A DNA stretch of 64,000 nucleotides from Apophysomyces variabilis (taxonomy: Eukaryota > Mucoromycota > Mucoromycetes > Mucorales > Mucoraceae): the NCBI GenBank assembly GCA_002749535.1, contig MZZL01000379.1:186001-250000 (forward strand), in the 5' to 3' direction. Both the position numbers and the translations under genes were made by a program. The notes beneath the pieces are model-generated. The model was not told where the DNA came from. It worked only from the letters and a program-made list of their open reading frames with translations, and made no database searches. Of this stretch, positions 11,294 through 22,753 are shown one piece after another; position 1 is the first letter of the stretch; the number at the start of each line of letters is the position of its first letter.

Positions 11294-12681
11294 ATGAACC
11301 CCATTAGAAAAGTCTCAGACGCAGTCAATGCTGTGTTCTACGGATTTGCATTGTTTGGGTAAACAACAGGATCGACTTCTAAAGCGTCATTGCACTCACC
11401 CCGTGTCAGGTTAGCAGGCACGCTCCAAATTGCCCAAGTATCGTCTTTTGCCCTCAGGCCATTCTCGCAACGCTTGGTAGTCCAAATTAACTCGCATATT
11501 GTTGGTTTAGTATGGAAAGCAATGCAGGTAGGATTAAAAATAAAGAGCTTATGTTTGGTTTGAATACTCATTCCAAAAGCTTTAGGCTATATTTGAGGTA
11601 AACAGTTCTATATGGAGTCTTGTACGTTACTGAACATTATCTGGATTGCCTTGGCTTGATCTTAGCGGGCGAAAAAAGCACGCATTACGTTTTCCGGCGA
11701 TCGGATTCCGTCGCACGAATCAGCCCTGGTCATTAGCAATCATCGATCGTGGACTGATTTCTATATGTTGCACTCAGTTGCTATTCGCAGACAAATGTTA
11801 CAGCATTGCAAGGTGAGAAAGAAATAAAAAGTGGAAATGATTAATTAACCTAAAATTTTGGTATATTCCCTCAGTACTTTGTTAAGGACTCTTTGAAATG
11901 GGTAAAGGGCATCGCGTCATACATCGCATAATTTGCTAAAACGGGCTACTGATAGTTACCATTCTTTGGGTGGGGCATGTGGGTACGAAACACTTAAGCA
12001 ACCTGGAACATTAGTCTAAGTGGGATCGTAGTTAGCGGGTTTCATCTTTGTGCGCCGTAACTGGATGCAAGATCAAAACAAGATTCATTCAACATTCGCA
12101 ACGATCAAGAAATTAAAGTCGCCGGCTTGGATTATCACTTATGTGGAAGGTTCACGATTTACACCTGCTAAACTTGCAGAGGTAAGTGGATAGAGATGAC
12201 ATCAAATCGGATAGCTAAACGATGGTTTACCTGTTGTAACAGGGACAAGCTTTTTCGAGAGAACGTGGGTATCCGATCATGCAAAATGTATTAGTGCCTC
12301 GTACAAAAGGGTTTGTCACATGTATCAAAGAATTCAGAAACTCCCATATAAAATATCTGTACGGTAAGTCCAACAAAAACAGAAAGAAAGATATCTGACT
12401 ACCGAGTAGATTTCACAATTGCATATCGCCATCGTTCTACTAACACATTCCAGGAAGCGCCTAATATGATACGGGTGCACACACATGCATTGTCCCCAGA
12501 GTACGACTTCCATATCGATGTTAAACGATTTGCCATTGAAGATTTACCAACGGATGATGAAGAATTGGCTTTATGGCTACGAAATCGATATGTTGAAAAA
12601 GACCGTTTGTTGGGCAAGCTTCGTGAGAATTGGACCGATGGTTTGGATGGACCGGTCTGGGATGAACCTTTCTACAATTAG
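11294..12681 (+). CDS. 1-acyl-glycerol-3-phosphate acyltransferase (LPAAT/PlsC family)
   Basis: Predicted 312-aa membrane enzyme that acylates lysophosphatidic acid (or a related lysophospholipid such as lysocardiolipin) in glycerolipid synthesis. Nine exons: 11294-11358, 11410-11527, 11586-11597, 11666-11812, 11875-11901, 11956-11982, 12032-12181, 12243-12363 and 12410-12681. The PlsC motifs are in order: ISNHRSWTDFYML (NHx4D, near residue 90), FIFVRRNWMQDQ, ITYVEGSRFTPAKLAEGQAF (the EG-S/T-R block, near residue 169) and VLVPRTKGF. The N-terminus holds a hydrophobic stretch and LRPFSQRLVVQIN. The C-terminal domain (DFTIAYRHR, then LPTDDEELALWLRNRYVEKD) is that of the long eukaryotic AGPAT3-5/LCLAT type. 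Exon three is only 12 nt and encodes AIFE; exons five and six are 27 nt each. Which lyso-lipid is used cannot be told from sequence. Confidence 0.92.
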
Positions 12682-14208
12682 TTGATTATGCCCAGGTGGC
12701 AGATTAGAAGATAGGGTTAGAACCCTGCTGGATGGTTTGTTGATCATGCTAGATTGAGATCGACTGGATAAATATAACGAATACTGGATCAGCAATGCAA
12801 AGTGATATGAGAATTATCAAACTGAGTATCCATGAAAGCTAGGAGTGAATGTATTTGCATGTGTTGCGTATTATGGATCTACAAAAACCTTTTGATTAAA
12901 TTGGTCCGATTTCTACAGAAATTTGCTATCACCTTGACGTCTGGCGCGTTTCTCATCCCATTAATTTGTACCGCCGACACAGATGGGCCTTTGGTTTATG
13001 AACTACTCTTCGCTGTTTCGTTGAAGAAGTCCGTCATCCCTTGCTCAGTAAGACCAACGGAATGTAGCCGAGATAAAATTCGCCGTGGCTATCTTGCCAG
13101 CGTTGCTGATGTAACGGATGCTGTTTCTGTGACTACATAAGTTCTAGGGGCTGCAAGCTCCAGTGCCGACACCCTAACTGGGAATCGAGAACAGCACTTT
13201 CTTTCCATGCTCCGAGATTATTTGGACGAGGTCAAACTTTTTGACATGTTGATCCCCGAATTATTCTCTGCGATCTATGGATCAATCTCGTCTAGGGTGT
13301 TTGCAGCATGTACTTAATATCCTAGGACATTGTGGGAACATAATCAAGCCGTGTGGATGTAACTGTCGTTTTCCATTAGAAAAATCAAAAATAGTCTTGC
13401 TATTTTCCGAGAGTCTGACAACCCAGTCCGTCACCGTACGCATTGTGTTATTTCTCAAAGGCAAAAAATGTTACTTCGATTCTTTCCCAAGGATCCTATT
13501 TATAATTGTTAATGGCACGAAAAGTTTTCCGACAGCTCGGTCTCTGTTTGTATTGCCTTCACACAATGACCAACCTCTTTGTAGCGCTACCGTCCATGTT
13601 TCGGCTTTGTTAGAATAACACAGAGCATTTAATTTCCAAACGACTATTTCAGCAAACGAATAGCTATATCGATTAACGTAGCAGACATCTTTCGTTAACC
13701 TCTTTCACGTTATCTTTCATAATGAAAGCAAAAGTTCGGCTCTATGCGGTTCACGAAAGCACAGCCTTCATTTCGAAGACTTGATACTTCAAGCTCACGG
13801 ACCCGGTAACATCCCTCAGAAAGGGCCGCAGGGAGCGTGGCAAAGTTTACAACTTGTTAAAAGATATGCTTGCCCTACACCCCAGGGCACGTTAGTATTA
13901 TACAAGTTCCGTGATTGTTCGTCAACTTGATGAAATAGGAAGGGGGCTGTCACCTTATATATGGTTAATTAATATATAATGCCACTTACCATAAGTGCAT
14001 CGAGCGTCTGATTTCGGGATTGATTTTGTGTTTCCACTTAGAACAAACAGTCTTTTGCCTTGATATCTACAGGCCAAATAGCAAACACAGGCAGTAGACG
14101 CAAAACTACTAGTATATTATAATGTTAAATACTCTTAATACCTGCTATTATTTATTCATTACTATAAAGCTAAAAATATATATAATACATTAAAAAACAA
14201 GCACGACT
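12682..14208. other. intergenic with two uncertain open frames
   Basis: The frame 12832-13137 (102 codons, ATG start) continues in the same frame after a single TAA at 13138-13140 as far as the TAA ending at 13317, about 58 further codons. The second part reads FLSMLRDYLDEVKLFDMLIP and looks protein-like. Another frame at 13277-13618 (113 codons, ATG) overlaps it. No domain is recognised. It could be a decayed gene or chance. The remainder to 14208 is AT-rich and empty. Confidence 0.3.
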
Positions 14209-16216
14209 CTATTCATTCCCACCAGAAGCGCTTCCTTCCTCCGAAGGACCCGAAATTGGAGCGCCGCTGCTAAACGCTTCAACATTGACGCTGGCCGTGC
14301 TGCTGTAACTCGGTGTATACTTGCCAATAATCTTCTTCAAGGCCTCGGCTAGTTTTGACCATGGAAACACCTTCACATCTTTCTCGATATTGCGAGGCTT
14401 CGGATTGGGAAATCCCATTATTACTTTGAAAAATTCGGCGCTGCTCTCCTTTTGTTTGCTGACTGTAAGAGGTTTAAATCCTTCCAAATTGCGACGTATC
14501 CGGTTCTTTTCTTCGACAGTAAACCGCACACCAATTAGATGCTCTAGTAAATTAATGCAATCCACAGAGGTGATCACATAATCATTCCTCTCTTCCCAAT
14601 AAATGCACGAGACGATGGCCATATCTTGAGGCTGCTCACGCTTGTCCTCCGGAAGTTCGATAGGTGCACAACTCGTGGTAATCATATTGCCTTCTTGTCT
14701 ACGCCAGAAACGAACAAGTCGTCTCCGATTATGTATTTCCTCCTGTGTCCAATTTTGTACCATGTCATTTAGATCGTTCTCGATAGATAGTATCGGATTA
14801 TTCAGAACATGTGCAAAAGGATTGTAACCTTCGGCTGTGGACGCAGTAGCACCAGTTCCAGTATGCGTAGGAGGAATATGTGCGGTTGCGGGTGCAATCG
14901 GTTCCATATAACTACTTGACGGTTGTATTGGAGGAGGCTGTGAGTGTGATGGAGGTGGCATCATATAGGCACTCGATGTTGCAGGACGTTGTATTGCTTC
15001 GACACTAGGCGGGTGTGATAGGACAGGTTGATGTGGACTCATTTGACTAAGCCCGGCGGAAAGGCCGCCAAGCGACGCCGCTGTCTCTGCTCCTGGATAA
15101 TTGGAAAATGCTGGATCCGTTCCAAGTGGTGGACGATAGGGATAACTCATCATTTGGGCGGAAGCAACTGCAGGATCTGCTTATATACACCAAAAGCATG
15201 AAAATGATTGGTCCATACGAACAATAAGCCCAGAAATCAAACAGGCGAACCATAAATACGTAATGGAGCGAGCGGAGCCAGAATAAATATAACATAGATA
15301 AATAGGAAAGCAAAGAATTAGCACTGCGATCACGGCGTTGCCATAGAAATAGGGAAAAACCCGAATTCGTCCGACTTACCATAGTATTCTCTTGGCCTTG
15401 TCGGAGCGTCTGCTGACGGTGTTTGTGTTTGTGGTTGCATTGTTGATGGAAGTTGTGGAGGATACTGTCCCATGTAATGGGTGTGGGGCAAATCATAGTA
15501 ACTTGGGTAATTGGAATAAGGGGGTACCATATAGGCTACTGCGGCTGCAGCGGCAGCTGTCTCATCTATTAAATTGTTTTGCCAAAAAAAATACATTAGC
15601 ATTGTCTATCAAGCCGCTATATATGTACCTGTCGGAATCGGCTCGTTTACCCTTGATCGCTTCATAAGCGATTCGTAATCCAATCTGAGTTCTACAGAAG
15701 ACCGTTTTCTCGAGACACCATAAGAGAAATAACCAACAAACCAGCTATCTAAAACTTCTTGCTGTTCTGATGGATTGCATGCTAGAAGATATATTGGCAC
15801 CCGAGACCAATCAGCCGTTTGCGTGAGTTGCCAACTGGGAACAGTCGTCGTCAAGGTAACCAGTTCAGTCGTACCGTCTCCAATGAGCCGCGTTGAACCA
15901 ATGTAAGCACCAAATGCAATGCGAAGTAATGACAGGATTTCGGCATTAGCCAGTGAAAATTCTACTTGTATAGCATCTCCCTCATTAGCACGTTGAGGTC
16001 CATAGCTGACAATTCTTGGTGGTGCAAAGCGATTCGTTGATGGTTGAAAAGACTGTGGAGCAGGTGGCGGGTTATGTGGCTGCTGTGCGTCTTCTTCTTC
16101 TGATTGCTGCGGGGCTGAAGACAAATCAAAGTCTAAAAGGCAAAAAAAGAAAAAAAAAGAGAGTTTAAAAAATTTACATCATAGCGCCCGGGCGATCGAC
16201 AGTTACTTTGTGACAT
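14209..16216 (-). CDS. Medusa/Ren1-like developmental regulator with DUF7082-type domain
   Basis: Predicted 556-aa nuclear protein on the minus strand from four exons: 16207-16216, 15629-16132, 15380-15565 and 14209-15179. The first exon has only 10 nt (MSQ plus one base). The N-terminal part has a conserved block PPRIVSYGPQRANEGDAIQV, the middle is rich in Pro, Tyr and Ala, and the C-terminal domain reads NRRRLVRFWRRQEGN, then FTVEEKNRIRRNLEGFKPLT, then IMGFPNPKPRNIEKDVKVFP. From memory this C-terminal domain is that of fungal Medusa proteins (Aspergillus MedA, Fusarium Ren1, Magnaporthe Acr1), which govern conidial development. The domain number is recalled, not searched. In a zygomycete-like mould the target process (sporangium development or adhesion) is not known and is inferred. 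Confidence 0.72.
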
Positions 16217-19200
16217 GGCGACTTGAAGCCCCGCAAAAAGATGGCAGTAAGAAGCAAAAAAAAGGTCAATGAAGGCTATGCACTGTCTTAAAACTGCAGT
16301 TAGTTAACTACAGTTACGAATTCGTGAGGGTAGCGCATGTTCAGTGTATTGTCGAACAAGTGAAGGTAAGAATGTTTTGCAATGGGCAGTGCAAATGTCA
16401 AACGAAGAGTGTTTTAAGAAAAAACAAAGTTCTCTTCAACTCAGGTGTTCCCGCTGCAGTGTCTCTCACACAGCATGGTTACACAGACATGTGGCTACCA
16501 CGGAAGCGGAACAACCGACTTACCAAATGACTAATTCCTTTTTTTCAAGAGATAGAAATCCTCAAGCTACGAAGAACAAAGAATAGATAAGAAGAAGAAG
16601 AAGACAGTATGCTGGTCTATTCCAGGCAGTTGTACTACCAGCAAATCTGTCTGAAAAATGCCAAACATAAGCAATCAGCAAACAGCTTTTACCATTTGAT
16701 GTAATAGCCATGCAAATACAGCCTCTTATTCGCTGGGGTTGAAGTGATATTTGACCCGTGATTTGATATGGTGCTTGGTTTTTTAACAATGCCCTTCACA
16801 TGACAACCACAAGTGAGACAACTCCGGATAAACTGCAGCCCGGAAAGTTAGCCAGCATTACTGTATATCTCATCTCACTTTTCGTCCGCTGCTATTCTAT
16901 GCAAGGGTTCATTCCAAAGAACTGATCACCGACGATAAATAATAGTCAATTGACAATTCAACCCATGCTATTGAAACAAAGTAAGCTTTTCAAAATCCGC
17001 CCTAGAAAGTGGAACATTTCGTGCCTAAACAGTAATTAGTGTCCATTGTTTCTTTTTTTCCTTCGCTCTGTAGTCAGGTTAGCGATTGTATGCAGTATCA
17101 CGTATGTAGGCGCAGTATAAAGAAGAATGTCTATTTTTGAACAAAACAGAAAGGCCTACAAGTCCTTTGCAACCATTATATGAGAATATCCTTATCAAGC
17201 ATCGCCCAATTTCTAGGATACATTGTATTACCATTGTCACTTCTGAGGACATTCAGCTAGCGAAGTAATCTCAACAATGAAATCTGAAACGAAAAGAACA
17301 TAGCTATTATCTGAGATAAGAATATGGAGTCAACGCAACCTTTTTTTTTCTACTGCTCTGTGAGTAGTTGGAAAGGACGATATGCTAGGAAGGGGTTTTA
17401 ATGAACAATGAATTGGGCGATGGAAGAGAAAGCTGAACATTGAAAAGCAAAGCTGATAAACAATCGATTTCCATATAAGGCACACCTGAACTATGACAAC
17501 TTTGCCCTTCTATGAAACGTCGGTAGTTATCTGATCTTCCACCATAGCTAAGGATATTGTGCGATTATGAAAGACGAAATATGCGCAGAAAGTGACAAAA
17601 ATAGGTGCAACGTATAGGGACGATGTCGATAGCTGTATTTGAAACTGCAATCGCCTGAAATAGCTGGGGCATTCAAAGCTTTAAAGAGATAGTTAACCCT
17701 ATATGCCTAGTTCTATTTCTCAATTGAACAATTTCAATCGCACTATGAACTCCTCTACTATGTTTCCCTGCTTGTTGGCGATTGTAGAAAGAGTACTTTG
17801 AATAATTGGCGGTCCAACTCAGTTTACTGCAAGCTATTTTTAAGGATTAACACATACGGTACATTATGCCAAGAGGTCAACCGATCGATATCTGGGGGAA
17901 GAGGATATTGACACATTGCACCTGAACAATGTACTTGTTTAGGAAATGTTGGGCTCTGCAAGCGGAGAATTCTACTGTGGGATGTTAATGGCATAATTCA
18001 GCAAACTTAAAAGCGCCTTAGCCAAAAAGGATACTGTCTTTGGAGCGTTTCTTGACAGCATAGCAATCATTACTTATTGTGTAATTCATACCAAGGACTA
18101 TTCTTTCTATTACTGTGTCATAAATTAGCCACTGCTTTCCTACCAATTACTGCAATATTAGCCATTGGAAGTATTCAAAAGGAAAAGACAATTCTGTTTT
18201 TCACCTTTGGCCCCGATACCGGATTACTCCACTGTATGTACTTGGGTGGATCATCATATGTGCAAATATTGATGTGACTCTTCGTGCATTCCGTAGTCTC
18301 AGTGACTTTGTCCCACTGTATAAGGAATTTTTCCTGCTCCACACTCTTCATATATACACCGCTTCTGTTCACCCCTTGTACTGCTCAGCTCCTACCTAGG
18401 TTTTGCATTGCTATAGATTATCTACTATGCATTAAGCCACTGTCAGCACTTGCTGGCGCCATTTAAATCCATTTGTTGTCCCAACTAACCAGACGGAGGC
18501 TAGCTGTCCCTAATTGACAGGAGTACGATTCAGAAAATATATCACAGTATATTGGTAATTTTTTTTTACCTACTAGCCATAAATAAATTTTTGCGCTAGT
18601 CCCATGAAGCTTGCGTTTTTGAGAAAAGCAAGCTTGTGAAAGGAATTATAATATTCTGGAATAAGTGAGGTATGAACGTCATAAACTCCTTTGTGCTTTA
18701 TTACGGACTTAGACTTACACAGACAGGAGATCTGTTTAAGATAAAGATTTTGGAGTCTGTAATTGTTTTGTTCTGGAAAATCCAAAGACGACTGTTATTA
18801 GCCTCAAGGTTTATGATACCAATTTCCAATGTCTGTAGATTATAACAAACATATCAATTTGGGATAAGCTTTCTTTTTAATTTTACATATGATTCAATTG
18901 CTTTTACTTCCAAAGCAAATTCATTGGGAGCAATGGCATTTTGAACCGTCTTCCTGTCCTTTGCCATGATGAAATTAAGCCCCGTAGACTTCATCTTATC
19001 ACAGAACTCTTCCGTTGACGCGTCTTTTACCTTTAGCGAGTTGAAGCTCCGCGAAACATGAGCGAATTCAGGGTTGAGCAGACAAAAGTCCCAGCAGGCT
19101 TTTTTCTCAACCAAACACACACAAAACATCTTCATTTACCTCACTCATATATACGCTCACTCATACTATCTCATACACTATCCACAAGCACACGGTTCTC

Positions 19201-19653
19201 CCGTAGCAGAATCACTGGTATTGTCTCTTATCTCTCACTTTATCCTTCTATTGTTTTTTATTTCTTCTGGACGCCATGATGTTCTGGATTCTCATTTCAC
19301 GGGTAAATGAGTTTATCTCGTCACGAGATGGCAAAAGAGCCGGCGTTCAGTGGAAGGCTTTCTTATCTTCTTCTTTACTTGACATGCACCTCTCTAAACT
19401 GTTGACCTACCCCTTCCTCTATCTCACAGAACGAAAATTACCATTACTTCTTTTGATTCCACTACACACATCCTCACTTCTCTTGCACATCTGCGTACCT
19501 GCATAATTTATATTTACTTTGCAACGATCGTTGACTTGTACGTGCTCATTCACTGGTTAAATCTGACCTCACGACGGTGTTTTTGTAGCCATAAGCTCGG
19601 ATTTTAAGGTAGGGTAGTACGAAACCACATTGACGCTCACAAGGCACAAGATC
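16217..19653. other. long gene-poor intergenic region
   Basis: About 3.4 kb without a supported gene. A minus-strand frame (in-frame ATGs from 19135 down to the stop at 18854) ends in a protein-like piece (FCDKMKSTGLNFIMAKDRKT) but shows no family and no clear exon partner. The last 600 nt (from about 19100) are pyrimidine-rich with many TCTC/CTCA runs and may be a long leader of the KH-domain gene. Confidence 0.45.
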
Positions 19654-21071
19654 ATGTCAGAACAGGAAATAACAGAGTCACCCACGGACCGAACAAAGCG
19701 TCCGCGTCTAACGGAAGAAGAGTGGGACTCCGATTATGAAAGAGACGGCCAAGACGATCGTCATCCAAAACGTCAGGCAGTATCCGATCCGGAAACAAAG
19801 GCTCCTCACTTTGCCGGTGTTGCAAACGAAGGCGACGAAGGCGATAAGAAAGAAGAGGCAAATAGTAGAGGACGACGCAAGAAATGGGAAGAATATGAAC
19901 GTGATTCACAAGAATCGGATGATGGAGACGAAGTCCAGATAGTCTTGGACGATACCCCAAGCAAAAACAGTCCTACCCCACGATCCGAAGCCGAACCTCA
20001 ACAAACCATATCTATTCGGTCATTGGTAAATTCTAAAGACGCTGGCGTGATCATTGGCCGAGGTGGTAAAAATGTCAGCGAAATTCGTGAAATGTCAACC
20101 GCCCGAGTTACGATTTCAGATATTGTTGTGGGTGCTGTAGAGCGTATATTAACCGTTACTGGTCCATTAAATGCGGTTGCAAAGGTAATAAGTTTGCAAC
20201 AAATTGAGTATTGTTTTGTTCTGACAAGACCATAGGCGTATGGCCTGGTTGGTGAGAAAGTCCTATTAGAACAATCGTCTACGGATGCAAGACACGATCA
20301 GACAGTGACACTGCGGATTCTTGTGCCAGGTAACCGTATGGGCACACTGATTGGCCGAGGTGGAAGTGTTATCAGATCAATACAAGAGCAAAGCAGCGCG
20401 AGACTGAATGCGTCAGAAGAACCATTACCGATGTCAACGGAGCGAACAATTACCATTACCGGCACGCCAGCCTCAGTTCAAGTAGCAATTTATAAGATCA
20501 GCGAGATTCTACTAGAACATCCAGACAGAGGATCAAACAATTTACAGTATCGACCGCAACCGCAAATGGGTATGGCTACTAGAGGATATCACCCAATGGC
20601 AAGAACTGCTGCAACTGCTGCAATGGGTGGGTATGCAGCTATGATGGGCATGACAGGCATGCCTATGAATGGCGCAAATCAATTTTACTATCCTCCTGCT
20701 GCAGCACAATCTGCTGCTGTCTATGGAAATGTATCGAGTTCGAGGCAAGCAGATTACAGTGCAATGGCTGGAATGGCTGCTAGTTCTCAAGCACAGCAAA
20801 TATTTATCCCTAATGAGATGGTGCGTATAAACGTCCCTTTAGCTGTCTAACCTTTAGCATTGTGTAGGTGGGCTGCATTATTGGTAAAGGCGGTAGTAAA
20901 ATTAACGAAATCAGACAATTGAGTGGGAGTCACATCAAGATTGCCGATCCACACGGTGATACCAATGAGCGATTAGTGACTATTACAGGAACACCAGAGA
21001 GTAATCAGATGGCACTTTATTTGTTATATTCTCGCCTTGAGAGCGAGAAGGGCAGGCTGGGCATGCGCTAA
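19654..21071 (+). CDS. triple-KH RNA-binding protein (PCBP/Hek2/Rnc1-like)
   Basis: Predicted 439-aa protein from three exons: 19654-20184, 20236-20820 and 20868-21071. The N-terminal 115 residues are strongly charged and hydrophilic (RPRLTEEEWDSDYERDG), followed by KH1 (SKDAGVIIGRGGKNVSEIRE), KH2 (GNRMGTLIGRGGSVIRSIQE), a Met/Ala/Tyr/Gly-rich linker, and KH3 (VGCIIGKGGSKINEIRQLSG) at the C-terminus. All three KH domains keep the GxxG loop (GRGG, GRGG, GKGG) that contacts RNA. Spacing with KH1-KH2 close and KH3 distant is that of poly(C)-binding proteins and yeast Hek2/Pbp2 and fission yeast Rnc1, which control mRNA stability and localisation. The RNA target here is unknown. The intron before KH3 starts GTGCGT, a non-consensus donor. 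A putative polyadenylation signal AATAAA lies near 21111. Confidence 0.9.
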
Positions 21072-21746
21072 CCGTTTCACAGCAATGTCAGTAGTCACTT
21101 TGGTTTCTTAAATAAAATGCGTTGGTACTTTACTATTTATTGGATTACACTTCACGCTACTCTAAAATACATTTTGCATCCATGAAAAGGACCAAGTGTA
21201 CCCAAAAGGTATTCTAGGAGTGGCACAGATTAACTTGCAAAATACTTTGTTTCCCAAAATTATAGTCGCATCTAGCAGATTCAATAAGCACATTTTGAAA
21301 ACTGAACTTGAGGCTTACAAATCATATTAATTAATTGTCGCGTTATAAGAGCTCGAGTTGACCAAGTTTACGTACTTTTCAGAGAACTGGCAACGCCATA
21401 CCCAGCTCCCCGTCAAGTGCATGTAAGATGCATATATGAATTTCATTTATTGCGACATTTAATTCCAATGGACTGCGAGTTTTATTTTTGTAGGTTGCGA
21501 TGTTATTTTTGTAAAATACAGTATATTCTATAGGTTGTCCAGTAAATCAGGAGAGACTACTGCGGAATTCGTTGTTTCTCAGCTGGGAGATACAATCGGC
21601 ATCACAACGGCAAAAACTTGGATACCTTTCCGGGAGGCAAATAGTTTTAAGCGGCGCTCAGATCAATGTGTGCCTGTGCTCTCTCTCCCGAAAAGTCACA
21701 GTCCAAGGGGTTACAATTGCTTGTGTCCTCGGGATTTGGGCAGCTC
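21072..21746. other. intergenic region between KH gene and Reeler gene
   Basis: AT-rich spacer with the AATAAA downstream of the KH gene near 21111. Short open frames near 21535-21892 overlap the start of the next gene in other frames and are not supported. Nothing else is seen. Confidence 0.45.
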
Positions 21747-22645
21747 ATGAGAAACTGTCTATTGTACGTAACAATATTTTTACTATGTGTTATATCTGGC
21801 GTTTCATTATATCCTAGTACTCCCGGAACAGTAAGTCGCTCGAAACGGTTTCTGTGCCCTAAACGAGAAAAACAATAGTGTGATTTCGACACAATGGCAA
21901 CCCTTGGTCATGGGCCATCTAAAAGTACTTGCGACAAATGTTACCGTGTAACAGTTGAACCGAGCAATGAGGATGCTTCCCGAACGGTCACCATCAGTAT
22001 ATACGGGCCTAAAGCATATCAGGGCTTTCTACTCCAGGTGAAGAATGAGAAGAATGAGACAGTGGGTCAGTTTGTGGATTATGATAAGAAGGTCTATGCC
22101 CCAGTGGCCTGCGATGACGAAGCAGGAGACGAAGATGAGGGTGTGCTCGGCCATATTGATGCCCGATTGAAGTATTGGCCCACTAGGGTTGGCTGGACCA
22201 TCCCTTCCACGGAGACCTTTTCATCCCTTCGTGTGCAAGGCATGATAGTGGTAAAATAATGACATGCACAAGTTAGTATATGATTAAGTGTATGACTAAA
22301 CATGTACAGATGGATCTAGAGAACTATCACTTATTGCCGGAGACACCAGTCAAGATTCATCACCAACCAGTCCATGTATCAAATCTGCCTGCATCCGTAT
22401 CAAGTTCGTCATCATTACCGTCTGCATCAAATATCACAACATCTACTAGCATAACCACGACATCCACAGTGACTACTATACCATTTACTGATGAAGAAGA
22501 AAATCCCAACCAACTTTTTGTTTCTGTGCTTGGCATCATTTTGGGAATATATTTCGTTATGACGATGGCGCAATACCAATTACAGCGCCGCAAAAGGGTG
22601 CACAAGCAAGAAGCGGAACAAAATGCACTCACGAAAGACTGGTGA
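21747..22645 (+). CDS. Reeler-like surface protein, single-pass membrane protein
   Basis: Predicted 263-aa protein from three exons: 21747-21830, 21879-22250 and 22310-22645. It starts with a signal peptide (MRNCLLYVTIFLLCVISGVS), then an extracellular domain of about 140 residues with CDFDTMATLGHGPSKSTCDK, YGPKAYQGFLLQVKN and GMIV. That order (Cys, GHG, a beta strand, Y-x-GFLLQV) resembles the Reeler domain, found in reelin and in some fungal wall or defence-related proteins. A Ser/Thr-rich stalk follows (ASVSSSSSLPSASNITTSTS), then one membrane helix near residue 220 (LFVSVLGIILGIYFVMTM) and a short basic cytoplasmic tail ending in ALTKDW. The stalk is probably O-mannosylated. It lies 108 nt before the P5-type ATPase. 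The family assignment is moderate. Confidence 0.6.
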
Positions 22646-22753
22646 TAACAGTATTAAATAATAAAAAAAACAAAGTCTGTTCACTGTCATACCTTTCTCT
22701 TTTTTCCTCTTCTTTCAGTGATTGTTTTCTTTTGGCCCAAACACTTTGTGGCT

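Noticed and set aside
18854..19135. 93-codon minus-strand frame
   Set aside because: The end looks protein-like but there is no recognisable family and it lies next to the probable KH-gene leader; kept only as a note.
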